Positions 8,168 to 18,049 of a DNA stretch of 64,000 nucleotides are shown here, piece after piece. Source of the DNA: Alteromonas sp. M12 (GTDB lineage Bacteria > Pseudomonadota > Gammaproteobacteria > Enterobacterales > Alteromonadaceae); contig NZ_CP144164.1 of the NCBI RefSeq assembly GCF_037478005.1, positions 4,898,001-4,962,000 on the forward strand, written 5' to 3'. Within the stretch, counting starts at the first letter, position 1. Each line of letters begins with the position of its first letter. A model generated the notes under the pieces. That model was given only the letters and a program-made list of their open reading frames with translations, searched no databases and was not told where the DNA came from. The translations under genes were made by a program, and so were the position numbers.

Positions 8168-9079
8168 TTAAAAAGAAATTTGGTTTCTTCCATTCTCTTT
8201 GGCCAAATACAGTAATTGATCGGTTCGACGAATAAACTCGCTCACATTATTATCATCTTTGGGATAAATTGAGTGCACTCCAATACTGGCCGTTAACATC
8301 GAACATATAGGTGAATTTTCGTTAGCTATGTTGAGCGAACGAATTTGCTCCAGTAACTCGTTAACTAATGGCTTAGCTTGCTGCAAATTTGTATCTCCAT
8401 ATACGAGTGCAAACTCTTCTCCGCCATAACGAGCGCACATATCGCTTGGTCTTTTAGCAAACTTTTGCAGTATCTTACCAATTGATTTTAAACAGCTATC
8501 TCCAACTTGATGTCCATAGCTATCATTTAATAATTTGAAATAATCTAGATCGATTATCGCAAGACAAATTGGCATGCCATGTCGATGACATCGCCTCCAC
8601 TCACTTTCTATAAATTCATTAAAATAACGACGATTAGCAATACCAGTTAGTTCATCAATTCGCGATAGATTTAAAACCTCTTCCTCTGCTAGCTTTCGTT
8701 CTGTAATATTTTGATGGGAGATAACGAAGTAATGATTTCCTGACAGTAAAAAAGAAGATACTCGCATCATAAACCAGCGTGGCTCGTTAGGACTATGGCA
8801 AGGGTATTCTAAATAAAAAAGAGGTGAACGTTGTTCTATAACGCTTCGAATCCCCCTTCCAGCGTTAGCCCCGAATTCATCGCCAAAGGCCGCAGCTTTA
8901 TCGCATACGTCTAAATAATTGACACCTCTCCAATCATTGCCGATTGAACATTCATTATTATCACCAAATGCTGACCAGCTTTTATTGACGTATTTAATCT
9001 CACCTGCGTCATCAATAACAACAATATGTTCAGTGATTGTATCAAGAACTAAGCTTAAAAATTCAAATGAATTTTCCAC
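8168..9079 (-). CDS. PAS-GGDEF diguanylate cyclase
   Basis: The 303-residue soluble protein has an N-terminal PAS domain (about residues 8-130, opening LDTITEHIVVIDDAGEIKYVN) and a C-terminal GGDEF domain (135-303). The active-site motif is RYGGEEF, and an inhibitory RxxD site (RPSD) lies exactly five residues before it, so an active, feedback-controlled cyclase is expected. It makes cyclic-di-GMP from two GTP. There is no membrane segment, so the signal is cytosolic. The start is GTG with GGAGTAGAGA upstream. It is divergent from the TonB receptor gene. Confidence 0.9.
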   Translation of the reverse strand: MENSFEFLSLVLDTITEHIVVIDDAGEIKYVNKSWSAFGDNNECSIGNDWRGVNYLDVCDKAAAFGDEFGANAGRGIRSVIEQRSPLFYLEYPCHSPNEPRWFMMRVSSFLLSGNHYFVISHQNITERKLAEEEVLNLSRIDELTGIANRRYFNEFIESEWRRCHRHGMPICLAIIDLDYFKLLNDSYGHQVGDSCLKSIGKILQKFAKRPSDMCARYGGEEFALVYGDTNLQQAKPLVNELLEQIRSLNIANENSPICSMLTASIGVHSIYPKDDNNVSEFIRRTDQLLYLAKENGRNQISF

Positions 9080-9465
9080 TCTCTACTCCAAGGGTTATTG
9101 ATAATTGCGCTTTCATTTTTACTGCTAGGTTTTCGCTGATAATAAGTGTTTTTTTCTAACGCCTCTAAAGTTTTCACGATTAAATAATTAGAAAACTCAT
9201 AGGCTTAAAATCAATATTCAAGTAGCGAGATTAGTAGCCAACATAGAGTATCACAAAGCAGCTTATTTCAGCGCTTATCTAAATAAAATCACGCTTTATT
9301 TGCACGAATTGACCGCAACCACTGCGACAAGATGAATTTATGAATTTTATATTAAATTCAACAGTTTAAGACATACCATTATAGCCTTTTTTAATGCAAG
9401 TGATATAATTAGCCGTCATCTAATTGGATGACCAACTTAAGATAAACGTCAATCTTGGAAACCTT
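9080..9465. other. divergent intergenic region
   Basis: This 386-bp AT-rich region lies between the PAS-GGDEF gene and the TonB-dependent receptor. It must contain promoters for both. An extended -10 box facing the receptor is listed separately. No gene was seen. Confidence 0.6.
9401..9409 (+). promoter_or_regulatory. extended -10 promoter element for the TonB receptor
   Basis: TGATATAAT at 9401-9409 is a perfect extended -10 (TGnTATAAT), 57 bases before the chosen receptor start. No good -35 is visible at 17 bp, which is usual for extended -10 promoters. Confidence 0.5.
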
Positions 9466-11820
9466 ATGACAACGCACAAAGCAACAAACACTCACTTTCG
9501 CAAAAAAGCAATTACCCTAGCAGTGGCCAGTACCTTTATTGCCACTTCAGGATCAGCACTACTCTCATCTCATGCCTATGCACAAACAACAAATGCACAA
9601 GCAGATGCTTTGGAAGTCATTACCGTCACAGCTCGTAAAAAAGTCGAATCAATACAAGATATCCCAGGGGTTGTTAATGTACTTGATGGCAAACAACTTA
9701 GAGCTAATGGTACAGCTGATGCCCAAGCTTTAGCCCTAAATACTCCAGGACTAATATACAGTGAAACCTACGCAGGGGCGTCATCTCCTAGAATCACCAT
9801 TCGTGGTGTAGGTGATGATGACTTTAATCCAAACGGCTCATCATCTGCCGCTATTCATGTGAATGGTATTTATCAAGGTACCAATGGCTTGTTAAATGGT
9901 CAGTACTTCGATATTGATAGAGTAGAAGTATTAAAAGGCCCACAGGGTACCCTATATGGACGTAACGCGACCGCTGGTGCAGTGAACATTTTAACTAATC
10001 GTCCCGATATTGATTTTGGTGGCTACGTTGATTTAGATGTTGGTAATTACGGCCTATTTCGCGGTGAAGGCGCGGTGGATATTCCTATTTCTGAAGACTT
10101 CCTAGTTCGTATCGCTGGTCTGTATGAATCATCTGACGGTTTTTATGAGCACTTAGGTACCGGCCCAGGAACTGGATATACCTACGCAGAAGGCACAATT
10201 GCGCCGCAAGAAAGTGTAGCGGCTCAAGGCGACTGGGGCGGGGCCGATCGTATTTCAGCTCGTGTAACTGCTGAATGGACGGTTTCAGACAGCACATTGG
10301 TGACAGCTAAAGTCACTATGGGAGAAGATAACTCTGAATTAGCTATCCCGGATGTCACCGCGGATAACTGGGCGGAGTATGCAAGCACATCAGCGTTCTT
10401 TTTAAACCCACAAGATCCTGCACTTATTGAATTTGCCAATGCCTTAGACAACGACCCTTTCACTGTCTATTCCAATATCCTACCTAAATTAGATTCAGAT
10501 CAGTTTGGCGCAAACCTGCAAATTGAACACGAGTTTTCAACGGATATGACGGGAACTGTTTTAATTGGCTATGAGTCACTTGACCGTGATTACACAACCT
10601 CTGACAACCTACCATTTGCAGTTGCTGATTATTTATTCAGAAATGAATTTTCACAATTTACGATTGAAGCTCGACTAGCTGGTAGCTATTCAGAAAACCT
10701 TAACTGGTTGCTTGGCGCTTTCGCCTTGCAAGATGAAGTCGACTTTGGCACTAACTTATTGTTCTTAAACTCTGGATTGTGGCAAACCGACGTGCAAACA
10801 GATTATATTCAAGAACGTGATTCTTTTGGCCTGTTTGCCTCATCAGACTGGACCCCAGTAGATTGGTTTACGTTAGAAACGGGCATTCGTTATTCATCAG
10901 ATGAAGTCACATTCGAAGGACAGACTCAAAACCTAGACCCTTATGGTGTTTACGGTACTGCACCGACATTTTTCCCTGCAGGTGACGTGTATATTGGTGT
11001 GCCAATTGATCCACTATCTCCACTGATGTTTGATGAATCTTTGGATGACAGTGAAGTAACGTGGAAAATTAGCAGTATATTTACGCCGGCACAGCAATGG
11101 CGACTATATGCAACAATTAGCACTGGTTACAAAGCAGGTGGCTTTGACGGTTCAACCATATTGACACCCGAAGAAGCTCTGCCGATTGATTCTGAAACCT
11201 TGATTGCCTATGAGCTAGGTTCGAAGTATCGTTCAACTGACGGCTTGCTCTCTGCAGAAGCCAACCTGTTCTATTATGACTTTTCTGATTACCAGTCTAC
11301 GGCAACGTTATTCGTAGCAGGAGCCAGTACCAATGTTCGTGCTAATGTATCAGATGCCACAATCAAAGGCGCTGAATTTGCTCTTACTTTATCGCCAATT
11401 GATGGATTAGATATTCGTGCAGGTGCAGCGTTTGTTGAATCGGAAATCGATAACTTCCAAGGTGAAGATGCAACTATTGAAGGCAATGACTTACCGTTTT
11501 CTCCAGATGTGTCTTGGAATATAGCTGTAGTTTATGCAACAGCCATCGACGATAACTTTACTCTGCGTACACAAATTGACGCGAGCAATACTGGTGAGCA
11601 CTACCAAACTATCAACAACAATGATCAGGTCGACTCTTACACTGTAACAAATGCGCGCATAGCGTTGGAAACAGAAGATTGGGAAGTGGCATTATGGGTA
11701 AGAAACTTGGCAGATGAAGACTACAATGTTGGCTTCTTTCCGACCACAGGATTATCTCCAGATACCTTCTTAAAGGGCGCTCCGCGTACCTTTGGTGTGA
11801 ACATGTTAATGCATTTCTAA
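9466..11820 (+). CDS. TonB-dependent outer-membrane receptor
   Basis: The start is placed at ATG 9466 (TTGGAAACC upstream) rather than an upstream TTG, giving 784 residues. A long signal peptide ends near HAYAQ. The TonB box is in EVITVTARKK. A plug domain (roughly residues 45-160, with KGPQGTLYGRNATAGAVNI) precedes a 22-strand beta barrel ending RTFGVNMLMHF with a terminal Phe. This class (Pfam TonB_dep_Rec) in Alteromonadales imports siderophores, oligosaccharides or other large nutrients using the TonB-ExbBD motor. No catabolic cluster adjoins it, so the ligand is unknown. It is transcribed alone. Confidence 0.93.
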   Translation: MTTHKATNTHFRKKAITLAVASTFIATSGSALLSSHAYAQTTNAQADALEVITVTARKKVESIQDIPGVVNVLDGKQLRANGTADAQALALNTPGLIYSETYAGASSPRITIRGVGDDDFNPNGSSSAAIHVNGIYQGTNGLLNGQYFDIDRVEVLKGPQGTLYGRNATAGAVNILTNRPDIDFGGYVDLDVGNYGLFRGEGAVDIPISEDFLVRIAGLYESSDGFYEHLGTGPGTGYTYAEGTIAPQESVAAQGDWGGADRISARVTAEWTVSDSTLVTAKVTMGEDNSELAIPDVTADNWAEYASTSAFFLNPQDPALIEFANALDNDPFTVYSNILPKLDSDQFGANLQIEHEFSTDMTGTVLIGYESLDRDYTTSDNLPFAVADYLFRNEFSQFTIEARLAGSYSENLNWLLGAFALQDEVDFGTNLLFLNSGLWQTDVQTDYIQERDSFGLFASSDWTPVDWFTLETGIRYSSDEVTFEGQTQNLDPYGVYGTAPTFFPAGDVYIGVPIDPLSPLMFDESLDDSEVTWKISSIFTPAQQWRLYATISTGYKAGGFDGSTILTPEEALPIDSETLIAYELGSKYRSTDGLLSAEANLFYYDFSDYQSTATLFVAGASTNVRANVSDATIKGAEFALTLSPIDGLDIRAGAAFVESEIDNFQGEDATIEGNDLPFSPDVSWNIAVVYATAIDDNFTLRTQIDASNTGEHYQTINNNDQVDSYTVTNARIALETEDWEVALWVRNLADEDYNVGFFPTTGLSPDTFLKGAPRTFGVNMLMHF

Positions 11821-11870
11821 TAAACACCATGGATACCAAAATCAACTGCTGATTTAGGTGCATCATTAAC

Positions 11871-11902
11871 AAGGCGATATGACATTTCATATCGCCTTTT
11901 TT
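11871..11902 (+). terminator. rho-independent terminator of the TonB receptor gene
   Basis: AAGGCGATATGA and TCATATCGCCTT form a perfect 12-bp stem with a CATT loop (11871-11898), followed by TTTT. It begins 50 bp after the receptor stop and lies just before the convergent DUF2165 gene. Confidence 0.92.
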
Positions 11903-11922
11903 ATACTCCGCCGAAGCTAACG

Positions 11923-12405
11923 TTAATCCTTTAAAGCGACAAAAATAGCGATTAAAGAGATCATCCCAGCATAACGAAAAGCCGAGCCTAATACCGGCAC
12001 CAACATCGACTCTGAACGCCACAATTCAAACCAGCTTTCAGCAATAATAATGAAGCCACCGAACAACATAATGATAGCCACAGCACACCCTGTGAGCGCA
12101 ATTTGTTTTGCTGCGTTGAACACCGTACTGTTGGCATTATGCGCTCTCCACATGCGAATTGAACCCAGCGTACACATAACGCCAGTAGTCAATTTTGCCC
12201 CCAAAATTAACAGTGCGCCAATCCAAATAACCAAGGTATTTGAGGTGGCTTGCCAGCTTTCAGTGCCACCAGTAACAGTTACCATCGAAGTCGCAGCCCC
12301 GACAGCGGCCAATGTACCGTCCCAATCTATTAGGTTGTGAAAAGACCCAACAAACCCCCAAAGTGCAACCGTAAGAATCATGATCGATTTTGCTCGTCTG
12401 AGCAT
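11923..12405 (-). CDS. DUF2165 family small integral membrane protein
   Basis: About 160 residues with four hydrophobic helices. The family look is clear: SIMILTVALWGFVGSFHNLIDW at the start, then ATSMVTV, a cysteine-containing third helix, and AESWFELWRS before the last helix. The second ATG (12405) has the better-spaced GGGAGGG ribosome site; the ATG at 12411 directly abuts it. The function of DUF2165 is unknown. It is monocistronic and convergent with the TonB receptor. Confidence 0.8.
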   Translation of the reverse strand: MLRRAKSIMILTVALWGFVGSFHNLIDWDGTLAAVGAATSMVTVTGGTESWQATSNTLVIWIGALLILGAKLTTGVMCTLGSIRMWRAHNANSTVFNAAKQIALTGCAVAIIMLFGGFIIIAESWFELWRSESMLVPVLGSAFRYAGMISLIAIFVALKD

Positions 12406-12616
12406 AAACATCCCTCCCGCAATTTGTCATTACTTTCCCTACGACCATCTGACATTGTTCACTTTCGCATTTACACTTAACGCCTGCAGATATGCGTAGA
12501 TCATTTTTAAAGCTTAGTCCAAATTAGGAAAAATCCAAAAATAGCGAGCACAGATTAGATTGAAAGGGAAATCATCAGCTTGGAAGGAAATAGCGGCTTA
12601 ACAAGGCGATTACTTT

Positions 12617-14269
12617 TTAAAGAATTTTTGGGTAGGCCATTGCATAAGTGTTTTTGCCTGTGCGTTTAACTTTATACATACTAGCGTCGGCCATATCGAG
12701 CAACGTTACGCGGTCAAGTGAATGTATTGGAGCACAAGCGATGCCAATACTTGCTCCCACCTGCACTTTAGTGCCATCTTTTAAAACAATTGGAGCACAT
12801 ACGGCAGCCATAATAGCATCTGCCACTATCGTTAAAGCGTCATCACTGGGACCTATATCACGCAAGGCAACAACAAATTCGTCGCCGCCTAGCCTTCCAA
12901 CTAAATCAGTTGATCTACGCACCGCGTTTTTCATTCGCAAAGCACATTCAATTAATACTTTATCACCCGCTTCATGACCGTATCGATCATTGATCTGCTT
13001 AAAGCCATCAAGGTCGATACACATAACACTCACAGCGGTAGCATTAGTCCGGCATTCTTCCAAAAATCGCTCGATAATAGCATGACTTGAGGCGCGATTA
13101 TTCAGCCCGGTCAGAGCATCATGATCAGCTTGATAACGCACCGCGGTTTCGACACTCTTACGCTCGGTGATATCATACATAACACCTTCGGTCGTTATTG
13201 CCCTTAGGGTATCCGTTACCGAAGGACCAGCATGTACCGATATCAAACAATGTACCCAACGGCGCACATCGCCTTTTTGCACCAATTCAAGATCGCCTGA
13301 CACCGTTTCACCAGTGCGAATAGATTCTTGCACCATTGCACGAACTTTGTCTGGTTGACCAAAAACCCGCTCAATAAAGTTATCATGTTTGAGCTGCTGC
13401 ATCCCTGATAATGACATACCGACAACTTTTGACACCGTTGGATTGCTATTGATCAACAAACCATTTTGGTCTAAAACAAAAATCCCCGCACTACTGGAAT
13501 CGAATATTTGACGATATTGTGATTCCATTAATTCTATTTCGTGGCGTAATTCTCGCTCCCGAGTCAATGCAACTGTATTCGAGTCTAGCAACTCATTAGC
13601 ACTATTAATCAATATGCCGATCTCATCTCCACGATGCAGCGAAGGAGTCTCTAAACGCTCACTAGTGCCAGGCGACATTATTCGTAATTGCTCAGCCAAG
13701 CGTGTAATAGGGCGTGAAACCAAAGCGGCTACAACCGCGTAGATAAGAATAGCCACTAATGCTGTTTGCCCAACCATCATCCAAGCCAAGGTTAATGCTT
13801 CTTGTTTCGCAACCTTAGCGATTTGGTCTTGGTGGGCATAAATAAGCAAAAATCCAACGATTTCCTTTTCATCAAAAGGAGAGTACAAGACTTGTTTTAC
13901 ATAGGTATTTCGAGTGGTATCCAGATTATTTAAAGCGCGGGGTTCGGCCTGCGGATTTTGCGCCAATATATCGCCATCGGCAGACTCAACCTGCACCAAA
14001 GCAACCAAAGAATTACGGGCCAACCCATTAACCACTTCAGCCAATAACACAGAATCTGATGCAAACGCGCCAATAGCAACGGTTTTTTCAACAGCTTGAG
14101 CAAGATCCGTAAGGGTAGCTTGACTGGTCGAAATTCCGCGCTTTTCACCTAAATGATAAGCAAATAAACCTGCTGCAATCGAAAAAATTACAGCGCCCAA
14201 AATGATGATTAGCAGAAGGCGAGTTTGTAGACCTGCGAAAACGCCAAATCCGCGTTTAGTATCATTCAA
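12617..14269 (-). CDS. membrane HAMP-PAS-GGDEF diguanylate cyclase
   Basis: The 550-residue protein has a membrane helix (about 18-40), a periplasmic sensor segment, a second helix (about 165-187, WMMVGQTALVAILIYAVVAALV), a HAMP linker (SRPITRLAEQL), a PAS domain (about 250-375) and a GGDEF domain (380-550). The active motif is RLGGDEF with an inhibitory RSTD five residues upstream, so cyclic-di-GMP synthesis with product inhibition is expected. The start is TTG within TTGA, overlapping the stop of the PstS-like gene, with AAGGAG upstream. It is the last gene of a coupled triad; the periplasmic protein may be the sensed partner. Confidence 0.9.
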   Translation of the reverse strand: MNDTKRGFGVFAGLQTRLLLIIILGAVIFSIAAGLFAYHLGEKRGISTSQATLTDLAQAVEKTVAIGAFASDSVLLAEVVNGLARNSLVALVQVESADGDILAQNPQAEPRALNNLDTTRNTYVKQVLYSPFDEKEIVGFLLIYAHQDQIAKVAKQEALTLAWMMVGQTALVAILIYAVVAALVSRPITRLAEQLRIMSPGTSERLETPSLHRGDEIGILINSANELLDSNTVALTRERELRHEIELMESQYRQIFDSSSAGIFVLDQNGLLINSNPTVSKVVGMSLSGMQQLKHDNFIERVFGQPDKVRAMVQESIRTGETVSGDLELVQKGDVRRWVHCLISVHAGPSVTDTLRAITTEGVMYDITERKSVETAVRYQADHDALTGLNNRASSHAIIERFLEECRTNATAVSVMCIDLDGFKQINDRYGHEAGDKVLIECALRMKNAVRRSTDLVGRLGGDEFVVALRDIGPSDDALTIVADAIMAAVCAPIVLKDGTKVQVGASIGIACAPIHSLDRVTLLDMADASMYKVKRTGKNTYAMAYPKIL

Positions 14270-14712
14270 GGAAGCTCCTTAAGGACCAATATTGCTCGCA
14301 ATGAATCATCTTCTGGCGCTTCGCTTAACCAACCGATTCCACTTGGATTACGCTTGAGTATATCAATCATCGCTTTTTCGTTAGGCAAAGGTTGTGGCGG
14401 CATACTCTGACCTGAAAACATCAAACGAGACCAGTAACTGTTAACTTGTGCCATACTCCACCCTGTTAGTGCTTTATAAAAAGCCGCACTATTAGGATCG
14501 TCTCGAGGTAAATCAAAAACCAATGCAAAATCGCCGTTTGAAAAGCCTCGACTGCGTCCCATGAAAAGGTTTACCAGCTCTTTTTTTGTCATGTTTTGTT
14601 GCGGATTATTAGCGTTCACTACAATATAGGAGTCTGCATGCGCCAGTTTGCCAAACAAAATGAGCAGCATGAACAACGAATAGCGTAATGTTGTTTTAAT
14701 TAACCCGTTCAA
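14266..14712 (-). CDS. PstS-like periplasmic substrate-binding protein
   Basis: A 148-residue exported protein with a signal peptide ending near LAHADSYIVV. The mature part (YIVVNANNPQQNMTKKELVNLFMGRS, then RDDPNSAAFYKALTGWS) matches the short phosphate-ABC-type binding proteins that resemble half of PstS. They are often encoded without any transporter permease. The start is TTG, overlapping the porin-like gene stop by 4 bp (TTGA), and the end overlaps the GGDEF gene start by 4 bp. The tight coupling suggests a periplasmic ligand-sensing role for the cyclase rather than uptake, which is an inference. Confidence 0.8.
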   Translation of the reverse strand: MNGLIKTTLRYSLFMLLILFGKLAHADSYIVVNANNPQQNMTKKELVNLFMGRSRGFSNGDFALVFDLPRDDPNSAAFYKALTGWSMAQVNSYWSRLMFSGQSMPPQPLPNEKAMIDILKRNPSGIGWLSEAPEDDSLRAILVLKELP

Positions 14713-16001
14713 AATACAAAATCCAATAGCACACTGTAGACGTCTGCGTTAGCTGATTCGAATGTACCATTTGTCCACAATCTGGCCCCGTATTCATCGA
14801 TACTAACCTTATCCCATTGTATTTTTAACGCCATGTCATGACGGAAATCCCAGCGACCGCCCAACGAAAATGTGTGCTGATTAGCGCCAGAACTATTTAC
14901 CGCAATTGCTGATGCAGAGGCTAAAGCTTGAGCTTGAAATGCACCTGTCTCACCGATAATAGGCGTCAGAGGTGTTGCCCAATCAGGAGTAGAAACGGGT
15001 AATTTTGGCGTAGAAATACGGCTATAGCCTGCAAAAAGGGTCACTGCACCAATTCGTCTTCCAAAACCTGCATATCCAGCAGTAAGACGCGTAGATGGAT
15101 GGCCTGTCACCTTCGTCAATTCAAAGGTCCACAACCAATCCAATGAGTCATAATTCATCGCAAGAGAATGATAAATCCCATGGGAATCACTGCTGTCTAA
15201 CCTAGATTGAAAACTTTCTACTTGGCTTACAATTTGAGGAATTGGCAGGGCTGTCATTGAGTTGAGCCCGTCGAGTAAAGGCACCAAGGGCGCGGGGTTA
15301 TCGTCTAGACCCGCATGGGCAAGCCCAAGGCGTAAAGTTAATCCATTGGATTCGCGAGACACCGTGAGTCCGTAAACCGGCTTCACTGAAGTGCGGCCGT
15401 CAAAGGCCAAGTCTCCACTATGTGAACGCCCAGCATAGGCCTTAAAACGCCAAAAACTATCGTCGAATTGCATATCTTTGTTGATATCAATACCGTCAAG
15501 TGAGTGTGGTAAAGAACCATAAAATTCCACTGGCGGCCGTGCAAACGGATAAGCAAAACCAACGTTGCGATAATCTGCCGATAAAAATGCGTCTATATTG
15601 ACCCGTCCGACTCGCATGGTTAAATCGGCTAAAGGTCGGTACGCCGCAAACGCCCATTCAATGGCATCACTTGCTGGAGCATAACTAGAGCGTCGCTTCA
15701 AAACAAATTGACCGACCAACTCAAACTGCGCATTTGGCGCATAGTTAAACTGCAGTCCCAATCGAGAATCAATATCTCCACGCAGGTCACCATCGTTGGC
15801 TGGTTGAGAAATATCTCGCCTAAAACCCCAGTCGTCAGGTGCATCGACGTTGGTAACTCCCAAAGTTGCAAAACCACTGATCCGCAGAGCAGAACCCGTT
15901 CCTTGATTAGATTGTGCGATTACACTAGTGGTAGACAAACACAACGTAACTAAACATAGAGAACGTAGTACTAAATATTTATAAAATTTAAATCTGAACA
16001 T
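14709..16001 (-). CDS. outer-membrane porin-like protein
   Basis: The start is placed at ATG 16001 (GAGAGAG upstream, signal peptide ending STTSVIAQ), giving 430 residues; upstream codons would bury the signal. The mature part has alternating amphipathic strands and ends LLDFVF with a terminal Phe, as expected of an outer-membrane beta barrel. Regions such as SRLGLQFNYAPNAQFELVGQF fit phosphate-selective or general porins of the OprO/P-like type. It is the first gene of the porin, PstS-like, GGDEF triad, with a 4-bp overlap to the next gene. The promoter should lie in 16002-16200. Confidence 0.75.
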   Translation of the reverse strand: MFRFKFYKYLVLRSLCLVTLCLSTTSVIAQSNQGTGSALRISGFATLGVTNVDAPDDWGFRRDISQPANDGDLRGDIDSRLGLQFNYAPNAQFELVGQFVLKRRSSYAPASDAIEWAFAAYRPLADLTMRVGRVNIDAFLSADYRNVGFAYPFARPPVEFYGSLPHSLDGIDINKDMQFDDSFWRFKAYAGRSHSGDLAFDGRTSVKPVYGLTVSRESNGLTLRLGLAHAGLDDNPAPLVPLLDGLNSMTALPIPQIVSQVESFQSRLDSSDSHGIYHSLAMNYDSLDWLWTFELTKVTGHPSTRLTAGYAGFGRRIGAVTLFAGYSRISTPKLPVSTPDWATPLTPIIGETGAFQAQALASASAIAVNSSGANQHTFSLGGRWDFRHDMALKIQWDKVSIDEYGARLWTNGTFESANADVYSVLLDFVF

Positions 16002-16357
16002 CAAAACGCTCTCTCGACAGAAAAACTCTTCAAACCGATGATTATATTTATGAGTGGATTTTTCTGACAAAAGGCAATCAGACAAATGTTAGGTGAATAT
16101 GGTTTTAACAATACAAGCATGTATAAAATCTCGTTAATATCCTTTAACTCAACAAACCTATACATTCAGAATAGCACAAGAAAAAATATGGGATATAAAT
16201 ATTCCAAATAATCATACTAAAGTATGACCTTTTTAATTCGCTCCATGCTTTTGTTTAACTACGCCTTACCTATAGTATTTTTAGAATATTAAGGCTCAAA
16301 ATGTACTAACATCTTTTGTCCATTTTGAGCCCATTTGAAGGGAAAAATAACCTGAGG
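16002..16357. other. intergenic region between the porin triad and the SulP gene
   Basis: This 356-bp AT-rich region contains the promoter of the porin-PstS-GGDEF triad and, near the SulP end, an inverted repeat listed separately. No gene was seen. Confidence 0.6.
16293..16331 (-). terminator. possible terminator of the SulP gene
   Basis: GGCTCAAAATG (16293-16303) and CATTTTGAGCC (16321-16331) form a perfect 11-bp stem with a 17-base loop, 27 bp after the SulP stop. On the minus strand it is followed by TTAATATT, which is weak as a T tract. Confidence 0.55.
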
Positions 16358-18049
16358 TTAGGCAGGCATTTTGCGGGCTAATTCAAAACTGTCGTTAAGG
16401 GTTCTTGAAAATGCCACCTTGCCGATTTTTTTCCTAATCCCTGCACGTCTAAGTTTTAAAATCATGCGTGGCTGCAAACTATTAATGATTAACCCAATAT
16501 TTTTTTGCTGTAAATCATTGGCGATGGACTCCATGGCCACAATCGCACTCATATCCAGCAGCGTAACTTCAGACATATCGAGGATCACAACCCGCACATC
16601 AGGACGAACGGAAGCAATGGTTTTCAGTGCTTTATGTGCCGAACCAAAAAACAATGCACCGTTAATATCATATACGACCGTATTGTCGGGCATGTCATAG
16701 TCCCCGTGGTCGGCCTCAATCTGAGAAGTTTGGGTAAGACTGATGCTTCTTCTTATGAACAGCATTGCCGCTAATCCAATACCTACGCCCACAGCAATCG
16801 TCATATCAAACAATACAGTAAGCAGAAAACACAAAACCAAAACAACTACATCATCTCTAGGAGCAATTTTTAAGGTCCGAATAAAATATTTAGCCTCACT
16901 CATATTCCACGCAACCATCAATAACAATGCGGCCATGGATGCCATAGGAATATACGACAACAAAGGAGTTAAAAGTAGGATACTAAGTAAGATGAACAAG
17001 CCATGGACAACGGAAGATAGCGGCAAGCTTCCTCCAGTTTTAACGTTCGCTGCGGTACGAGCAATGGCTGCTGTAGCAGGTAACCCACCAAATAATGGAG
17101 CGATAATATTACCAATACCTTGACCGATAAGTTCATCATTTGAATTGTGTTTTTTGCCCGACATTCCGTCGGCAACAACGGCACATAATAAGGATTCAAG
17201 TGCACCCAATATAGCGATAGTTATCGCTGATGGGAGCAACAATCTAACCAATTCAAAACTGATCCCGATAGGCGCACCATCCGCTCCAGGTAAATTCCAA
17301 GGCCAATCGAAGGACGGTAGAATAGGAGGAATACCGTTTCCTACAATGCCATTGATATCAAACGAGAAGCGACTACCAATAGTGGCAACAGAAAAGTCAG
17401 CTACATACAAACTGAGTAACCAAGCGGTAAAACTGGCTATCAGTAAGGCAACCAAGTGCCCTGGAATTTTAGAACGAAACTTTGGCCATACTAACAACAC
17501 CGTTAAAGTTAAAATGCCAATTAGGGTTTCTTGCCATGCAAGAGTAGGCAATGCCATAAAGATAGTGGTTAACTTATCTAGATAGTGACCGTCGAGAGAT
17601 TCAATCCTGAGCCCCAAAAAGTCACCAATTTGAAAGGTGGCAATCACCACGCTAATGCCTGAAGTGAAGCCAACGATCACTGGATAGGGCACTATCTCTA
17701 TTAGCTTTCCAAACTTTCCTACCCCCATTAAAACAAGAATAAAACCGGCCATGAAACCGCTAACCAACAACCCGCCTAGGCCATATTGTTGCACTATCGG
17801 CAGCAAAATAACCACAAAGGCCGCTGTTGGACCAGAAATATTAACTTTAGAGCCACCCGTTAAGGCAATAATGACACCTGCCACTATTGCGGTATACAGA
17901 CCGTGCTGTGGTGGTACGCCACTGGCGATGGCCAACGCCATAGAAAGGGGAAGAGCAATAACACCAACGGTTAAGCCGGCCAGAACGTTAGCCTGAATCT
18001 CATGGTAAGACGGTTTACTTTGTATCGATTTTCTAAGTGCAGATAGCAT
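16358..18049 (-). CDS. dauA: SulP-family anion carrier, DauA-like, with STAS domain
   Basis: The 563-residue protein has 12-14 membrane helices of the SulP fold and a C-terminal STAS domain (about 440-550, VVYDINGALFFGSAHKAL and LDMSEVTLLDMSAI). Stretches such as GVIALPLSMALAIASGVPPQ and LLMVAWNMSEA closely follow E. coli DauA, which takes up C4-dicarboxylates at acidic pH. Other SulP proteins move bicarbonate or sulfate, so the substrate is not certain. The start ATG follows CAGGTCCCAA. It is divergent from a DUF3360 transporter across a 1-kb gap. Confidence 0.88.
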   Translation of the reverse strand: MLSALRKSIQSKPSYHEIQANVLAGLTVGVIALPLSMALAIASGVPPQHGLYTAIVAGVIIALTGGSKVNISGPTAAFVVILLPIVQQYGLGGLLVSGFMAGFILVLMGVGKFGKLIEIVPYPVIVGFTSGISVVIATFQIGDFLGLRIESLDGHYLDKLTTIFMALPTLAWQETLIGILTLTVLLVWPKFRSKIPGHLVALLIASFTAWLLSLYVADFSVATIGSRFSFDINGIVGNGIPPILPSFDWPWNLPGADGAPIGISFELVRLLLPSAITIAILGALESLLCAVVADGMSGKKHNSNDELIGQGIGNIIAPLFGGLPATAAIARTAANVKTGGSLPLSSVVHGLFILLSILLLTPLLSYIPMASMAALLLMVAWNMSEAKYFIRTLKIAPRDDVVVLVLCFLLTVLFDMTIAVGVGIGLAAMLFIRRSISLTQTSQIEADHGDYDMPDNTVVYDINGALFFGSAHKALKTIASVRPDVRVVILDMSEVTLLDMSAIVAMESIANDLQQKNIGLIINSLQPRMILKLRRAGIRKKIGKVAFSRTLNDSFELARKMPA

